NCBI GenBank assembly: GCA_003523945.1
Contig: DOFS01000111.1
Coordinates: forward strand, 1-9,119
DNA length: 9,119 nucleotides
Direction of reading: 5' to 3'
Origin: Nitrospiraceae bacterium
Lineage (GTDB): Bacteria; Nitrospirota; Nitrospiria; Nitrospirales; UBA8639
Below the pieces are notes generated by a model. It did not search any database and had not been told where the DNA came from. It saw only the letters and a list, made by a program, of their open reading frames with translations. This document shows, piece by piece, positions 5,516 through 9,119 of this stretch (the first letter of the stretch is position 1; every line of letters begins with the position of its first letter). The translations under genes and the position numbers were made by a program.

Positions 5516-6529
5516 ATGAAACACAGTCGTAAGGGTACGCAGATGTGGGTGTTGGGCTTGGGGTTAGGACTGTTCCTGGGTTGCACCGGGGGCGCAATCC
5601 TTGGGGTTTCTCCAGTTTCCGCCAAGGAGGATATGGAAGATCCCGCATGGGTGAATTATGCCAAAGTAAGCGGAGTGTCAGGGAATATCAATAGTATCGG
5701 TTCAGATACTCTGAATAACCTTTTGACACTGTGGGCTGAAGGATTCCGGAAGCAATATCCGAATGTCAAAATTCAAATTGAAGGGAAAGGATCAAGCACC
5801 GCTCCGCCTGCGCTCATTGAAGGGACTGCTCAATTGGGGCCGATGTCTCGTAAGATGAAGGGGAAAGAAATTGATGCCTTTGAGGCGAAGTTCGGTTATA
5901 AACCTACCGCCTTTCCCGTTGCAATAGATGCGTTGGCGATCTATGTCAATAAGGACAATCCCCTTCAAGGGATGACGATTGATCAAGTCGACGCGGTGTT
6001 TTCCAAGACCCGTCGGCAGGGATATAAGGAGAATATCGATAGTTGGGGCCAATTGGGGTTGACGGGAATGTTTGCCACCATGCCTGTCAGTATCTATGGA
6101 CGGAATTCTGCGTCGGGGACTTATGGCTTTTTTAAGGAAGCGGTATTGGAGAATGGCGATTATAAAGATGAGGTGAAGGAGCAACCCGGTTCGGCCTCTG
6201 TGGTTCAGGGTGTGACCGAAGATCAGGCAGGTATCGGATATAGCGGTATCGGATATCGAACTTCTAGTGTCCATGCGCTTCCTCTTTCCATGAAGACAGG
6301 TCAACCCTTTGTGGAACCCACTTATGCCAATGCCACCAGCGGGGAGTATCCCCTGGCACGGTATTTGTTTGTGTATGTGAACAAAACTCCCAATCAACCG
6401 TTGTCGCCGATTGTTCGAGAATTTTTGAAATATGTCTATAGCCGTGAGGGGCAGATGGTCGTCATTAAAGACGGCTATTTCCCTATTTCGTCAAAGATTA
6501 TTGGGAAACAGTCGGAGCATCTCAAGTAG
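5516..6529 (+). CDS. pstS: Phosphate ABC transporter substrate-binding protein PstS
   Basis: A 337-residue exported phosphate-binding protein. The N-terminus has basic residues, a hydrophobic core (11-32) and a likely signal peptidase I site after Ala36 (SPVSA/KED). Cys23 is not in a canonical lipobox, so a soluble periplasmic protein is more likely than a lipoprotein. Phosphate-site motifs of the family are visible: IGSDT (61-65), [12 protein letters not shown] (89-100), GPMSRKM (108-114) and [15 protein letters not shown] (194-208). It delivers phosphate to PstC/PstA. ATG 5516 is preferred to the adjacent TTG 5513, because GAGGAGG (5501-5507) is 8 bp from it. It has its own Pho-array promoter and is followed by a terminator hairpin, which fits the usual high level of PstS relative to the permease. 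Its sequence style matches the PstS forms that pair with long PstC/PstA proteins. Confidence 0.93.
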   Translation: MKHSRKGTQMWVLGLGLGLFLGCTGGAILGVSPVSAKEDMEDPAWVNYAKVSGVSGNINSIGSDTLNNLLTLWAEGFRKQYPNVKIQIEGKGSSTAPPALIEGTAQLGPMSRKMKGKEIDAFEAKFGYKPTAFPVAIDALAIYVNKDNPLQGMTIDQVDAVFSKTRRQGYKENIDSWGQLGLTGMFATMPVSIYGRNSASGTYGFFKEAVLENGDYKDEVKEQPGSASVVQGVTEDQAGIGYSGIGYRTSSVHALPLSMKTGQPFVEPTYANATSGEYPLARYLFVYVNKTPNQPLSPIVREFLKYVYSREGQMVVIKDGYFPISSKIIGKQSEHLK

Positions 6530-6549
6530 GAATCGTAAGGAACATCCTG

Positions 6550-6593
6550 ACCGCCTCCCAGAGAAACCTTTGGGAGAGCGGTTGGGTGTTTTT
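6550..6593 (+). terminator. Intrinsic terminator or attenuator between pstS and pstC
   Basis: The arm ACCGC-CTCCCA (6550-6560) pairs with TGGGAG-(A)-GCGGT (6571-6582), giving an 11-bp stem with one bulged A and a 10-nt loop. TGGGTG and a T5 tract (6589-6593) follow. The stem is strong, but the T-tract is short and displaced by 6 nt, so partial read-through into pstC is likely. This would set a high PstS to permease ratio. Confidence 0.75.
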
Positions 6594-6640
6594 ATATCAT
6601 TTCAACTCTGTTTCTTATTTCCCCTTCCCAACAACCACAC

Positions 6641-8944
6641 ATGATGCCACCCGTATCTTCCTCCTCCTCTTTGGAATCTGACAGACAGTCATTGGGCGGC
6701 GTTTCCCGGACTGGCAATCGAAGGCGGATCCGTCACCTTTTTGATCGTGTGGCGAAGTATATCGTTGGGGCGGGAGGCCTGGCGACGATTGTCAGTATCC
6801 TTGGAATTTTTGTGTATCTGGTGTGGGAAGTCATTCCTTTGTTTCAACCCGCGACCGTCTCTCCTGAAATGACTCTGCCCGTGTCACTGCACGGGGCCCA
6901 AGGTTCCGAACGGACTCACATGATGGTGGGGATTGATGAATACCGGGAAGTTCCGTTTATTTTGGAGGGGAAACAGCTTAAATTTCTTTCCTTACCCAGC
7001 GGCACTCCAATGCCTGATGCGGGAGGGGAGTTGCCGATCGAAGGTGAGCCGACGTCTGTGGTGCGTGTCGGGCTAAAAGGTCATACCCTCAGTGTCGGGA
7101 CAGATAGAGGGCTCGTCTATCCGGTCCAGATTTTTTATCGTTCGGATTTCCATGGGAACCAACGGACCATTCTTCCGGGCGTGAAGGTGAAAGATCCTGT
7201 TCAGGTGGTTCCCGACGGAATGGAGATCATTCTTCATGCGCATGTCACACGGAGTGATGAATTTCAAACTGTGGCCGCTCTCACAGGGAGCGGAGAGCTT
7301 TGGGTGACCAGGATTGAAGAACCAGGAGAATTTTCCTTTTCGGATGAAGTCGTGGTGACAACCAACCGGCTGGCCCTTCCGCCGACGGCTCATCTGAGGA
7401 CTTTGGCCCTGGATAGTGTGGGAAAACGATTGGTGGCCGGGACGAACGATGGACATCTCCTCGCATGGGAATGGGAACGGCAGGGATCTGATGCTCTGCC
7501 TCAATCCGTGTTCGTTGGTGCTGCCGGGGATGGCGTAACCGCTCTTTCATATTTGTTGGGGGAACGAACCTTGGTGGCTGGCACCACCTCGGGAAGCGTG
7601 AGTACGTGGGCGTTCTCAGCCGATCAATCCGGGCCGTCCGGAAGAACCTTGAAAAAGGTGCATACTTTTACTCCCCATGCCCGGTCGGTGAGAAGTCTCT
7701 CCGTGTCTCAACGGGATAAAGGCTTTCTCACTGCCGACGACCAGGGAACCGTGTTGCTGCATTATTCTACGACAGGAGAAACGATTTTAGAAATTCCTGG
7801 GACGGGCAAAGCCATCCAATCGCTGCGCTATGCTCCAAAAGCCGATGGCGTGGTGTGGTTGGAGGAAGATGGGACGCTTCAGACCTATGCTATTGATAAT
7901 CCCCACCCGGAGGTGACCTTCAAATCTTTATTTTTTCCGGTAACCTATGAAGGCTATGATAGTCCGGAGATGATTTGGCAGTCCTCCAGCGGATCGGATG
8001 AGTTTGAGCCGAAATTGGGACTCATCCCACTCATGTTTGGGACGTTGAAGGGGACGCTGTATGCCATGGTGTTGGCCATACCTCTTGCGGTCATGGGAGC
8101 CATTTATACGGGGATGTTCATGCATCCTCATCTTCGAGCGGTGGTGAAGCCGTCTCTGGAATTAATGGCGGCTCTCCCGTCGGTGGTATTGGGCTTTCTT
8201 GCAGGCCTCTGGTTTGCGCCTCTTTTGGAGAAGATTTTCCCTGCGGTGGTGGCCATTGTAGGTTTGCTGCCTCTGGTGATTGCAGTCTCTTGTCTGGCGT
8301 GGCAATTTCTTCCTATTCGGGTAAAACGCTTAGAGGCATATGGCCTTGATCTGATGGTCATGATGGTTGCCATCGTTCTCACGGTGAGTAGCTGTTTGAT
8401 GGCCAATCAGTCGATTGAGGGCTGGTTGTTTGGAGGGAACTTCAAACAATGGTTAACACAGAATTTAGGATTAACGTATGATCAGCGCAATGCCATTGTC
8501 ATTAGTTTTGCGATGGGTTTTGCGGTGATTCCGATTATTTTCAGTATTGCTGAAGATGCCATTGCCAATGTTCCCCGGCAACTTGTCGCAGGGTCTCTGG
8601 CCTTAGGGGCGACGCGGTGGCAGACCTTAACCCGGTTGGTTCTCATTTCGGCGAGTCCGGGGATCTTCTCGGCATTGATGATCGGTTTTGGGCGCGCGAT
8701 AGGCGAAACGATGATTGTGCTGATGGCCACTGGAAATACTCCCATTATGGATTGGAGTATGTTTAACGGATTCCGAACGCTATCGGCTAATATAGCGGTA
8801 GAAATGCCTGAAGCACCTCATGGGGGGACCTTGTATCGTGTGTTGTTTCTCTCCGGTCTGATTCTATTTGGCTTCACGTTTACGATTAATACAATCGCCG
8901 AAATCGTCCGGCAACGCCTCCGCCAAAAATACTCTCAATTTTAA
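6641..8944 (+). CDS. pstC: Long-form phosphate ABC transporter permease PstC with WD40-like periplasmic domain
   Basis: A 767-residue protein, more than twice the roughly 300-residue length of typical PstC. A short cytoplasmic tail (1-39, Ser-rich then RRRIR) leads to a membrane helix (40-62). Next is a long, probably periplasmic region (about 65-455) with at least four WD40/beta-propeller-like repeats starting near 252, 299, 350 and 392 (for example LVAGTNDGHLLAWEWE and LVAGTTSGSVSTWAFS). From about 458 a standard binding-protein-dependent permease domain follows. Its ABC-contacting EAA loop is VAGSLALGATRWQTLTRLVL (649-668), followed by GRAIGETM. This is the layout of the COG4590-type long permeases. 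With PstA it should form the phosphate channel; the propeller may contact PstS, though that is inference. The start ATG 6641 (or 6644) lacks a Shine-Dalgarno sequence. pstA follows after 11 bp. Confidence 0.88.
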   Translation: MMPPVSSSSSLESDRQSLGGVSRTGNRRRIRHLFDRVAKYIVGAGGLATIVSILGIFVYLVWEVIPLFQPATVSPEMTLPVSLHGAQGSERTHMMVGIDEYREVPFILEGKQLKFLSLPSGTPMPDAGGELPIEGEPTSVVRVGLKGHTLSVGTDRGLVYPVQIFYRSDFHGNQRTILPGVKVKDPVQVVPDGMEIILHAHVTRSDEFQTVAALTGSGELWVTRIEEPGEFSFSDEVVVTTNRLALPPTAHLRTLALDSVGKRLVAGTNDGHLLAWEWERQGSDALPQSVFVGAAGDGVTALSYLLGERTLVAGTTSGSVSTWAFSADQSGPSGRTLKKVHTFTPHARSVRSLSVSQRDKGFLTADDQGTVLLHYSTTGETILEIPGTGKAIQSLRYAPKADGVVWLEEDGTLQTYAIDNPHPEVTFKSLFFPVTYEGYDSPEMIWQSSSGSDEFEPKLGLIPLMFGTLKGTLYAMVLAIPLAVMGAIYTGMFMHPHLRAVVKPSLELMAALPSVVLGFLAGLWFAPLLEKIFPAVVAIVGLLPLVIAVSCLAWQFLPIRVKRLEAYGLDLMVMMVAIVLTVSSCLMANQSIEGWLFGGNFKQWLTQNLGLTYDQRNAIVISFAMGFAVIPIIFSIAEDAIANVPRQLVAGSLALGATRWQTLTRLVLISASPGIFSALMIGFGRAIGETMIVLMATGNTPIMDWSMFNGFRTLSANIAVEMPEAPHGGTLYRVLFLSGLILFGFTFTINTIAEIVRQRLRQKYSQF

Positions 8945-8955
8945 CTTGGGTACCA

Positions 8956-9119
8956 ATGAAGTTTTTTAAACGGTTTTTTGCCTCCGGCAGTTTGTTTATC
9001 TGGTTAGCAGGAGGAGCCCTAGCCTGTTCCCTGCTACTGATCGGTGGTCTCCTGTCGTTAATTTTCATCAATGGGATGGGCTACTTTTGGCCGAAGGATC
9101 TTGTGCAGCTGACGCTCAA
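8956..9119 (+). CDS. pstA: Phosphate ABC transporter permease PstA, long form (5' end only)
   Basis: The first 54 codons of a gene that runs off the right edge. MKFFKRFFASGSLFIW starts a basic tail, then a membrane helix (about 13-38) and MGYFWPKDLVQLTL. The GSxxIWLxxGA...FWPKD pattern is what I recall from the N-termini of extended PstA proteins (COG4985 type) that accompany long PstC. The gene begins 11 bp after the pstC stop codon and is surely in the same operon. No convincing Shine-Dalgarno sequence precedes the ATG (CTTGGGTACCA), so it may depend on translation of pstC. Its permease domain and EAA loop are not in view. Confidence 0.8.
   Translation, partial: MKFFKRFFASGSLFIWLAGGALACSLLLIGGLLSLIFINGMGYFWPKDLVQLTL

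Noticed and set aside
5792..6397. A 201-codon open frame on the minus strand inside pstS.
   Set aside because: It lies wholly opposite a clear PstS reading frame, resembles no known protein, and has no ribosome-binding site or family motif. It is a shadow of the codon pattern.

Overview
The window carries a bacterial phosphate-starvation (Pho) locus. In order, all on the + strand, it holds a TM0106-type RecB-like nuclease gene, phoB, phoR, a small winged-helix-like gene, pstS, a very long pstC, and the start of a long-form pstA that runs off the right edge. Gene content, the extended PstC/PstA pair and moderate GC fit a Gram-negative bacterium. My impression from gene style, especially the small winged-helix protein and the long PstC, is a Nitrospira-like member of the Nitrospirota, but this is a guess without a search.

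Positions 1-521 are genomic debris. On the minus strand at 1-248 lies an internal piece of a Kef-type (CPA2) cation/proton antiporter, with its upstream part missing. Directly beside it on the plus strand (about 284-521) is the C-terminal end of an IS30-family transposase, broken by three frameshifts. Positions 522-1059 are a gene-free, partly AT-rich spacer. The nuclease gene follows at 1060-2562: a Cas4/RecB-like PD-(D/E)XK domain with four cysteines, then an RNase H-like exonuclease domain. A 261-bp spacer with a palindrome and short repeats separates it from phoB.

PhoR (sensor kinase) and PhoB (response regulator) should control the transporter genes that follow. The best evidence is in the DNA. 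Two separate arrays, one before the small winged-helix gene (4996-5035) and one before pstS (5434-5473), each consist of four 7-bp units on an exact 11-bp period. All eight units keep AC at positions 5-6. In both, a -10-like hexamer starts exactly 16 bp after the start of the last unit. This is the architecture of tandem PhoB boxes with a divergent consensus near NGTAACA. The small gene is therefore a likely Pho regulon member of unknown function.

PstS is the exported phosphate-binding protein. A hairpin terminator after it probably lets pstS be expressed above the permease genes. PstC has about 450 extra N-terminal residues: one membrane anchor and a WD40-like periplasmic region, ahead of a standard permease domain. 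PstA begins with the matching extended-type membrane segment. The ATP-binding subunit (PstB) and PhoU are not in view.
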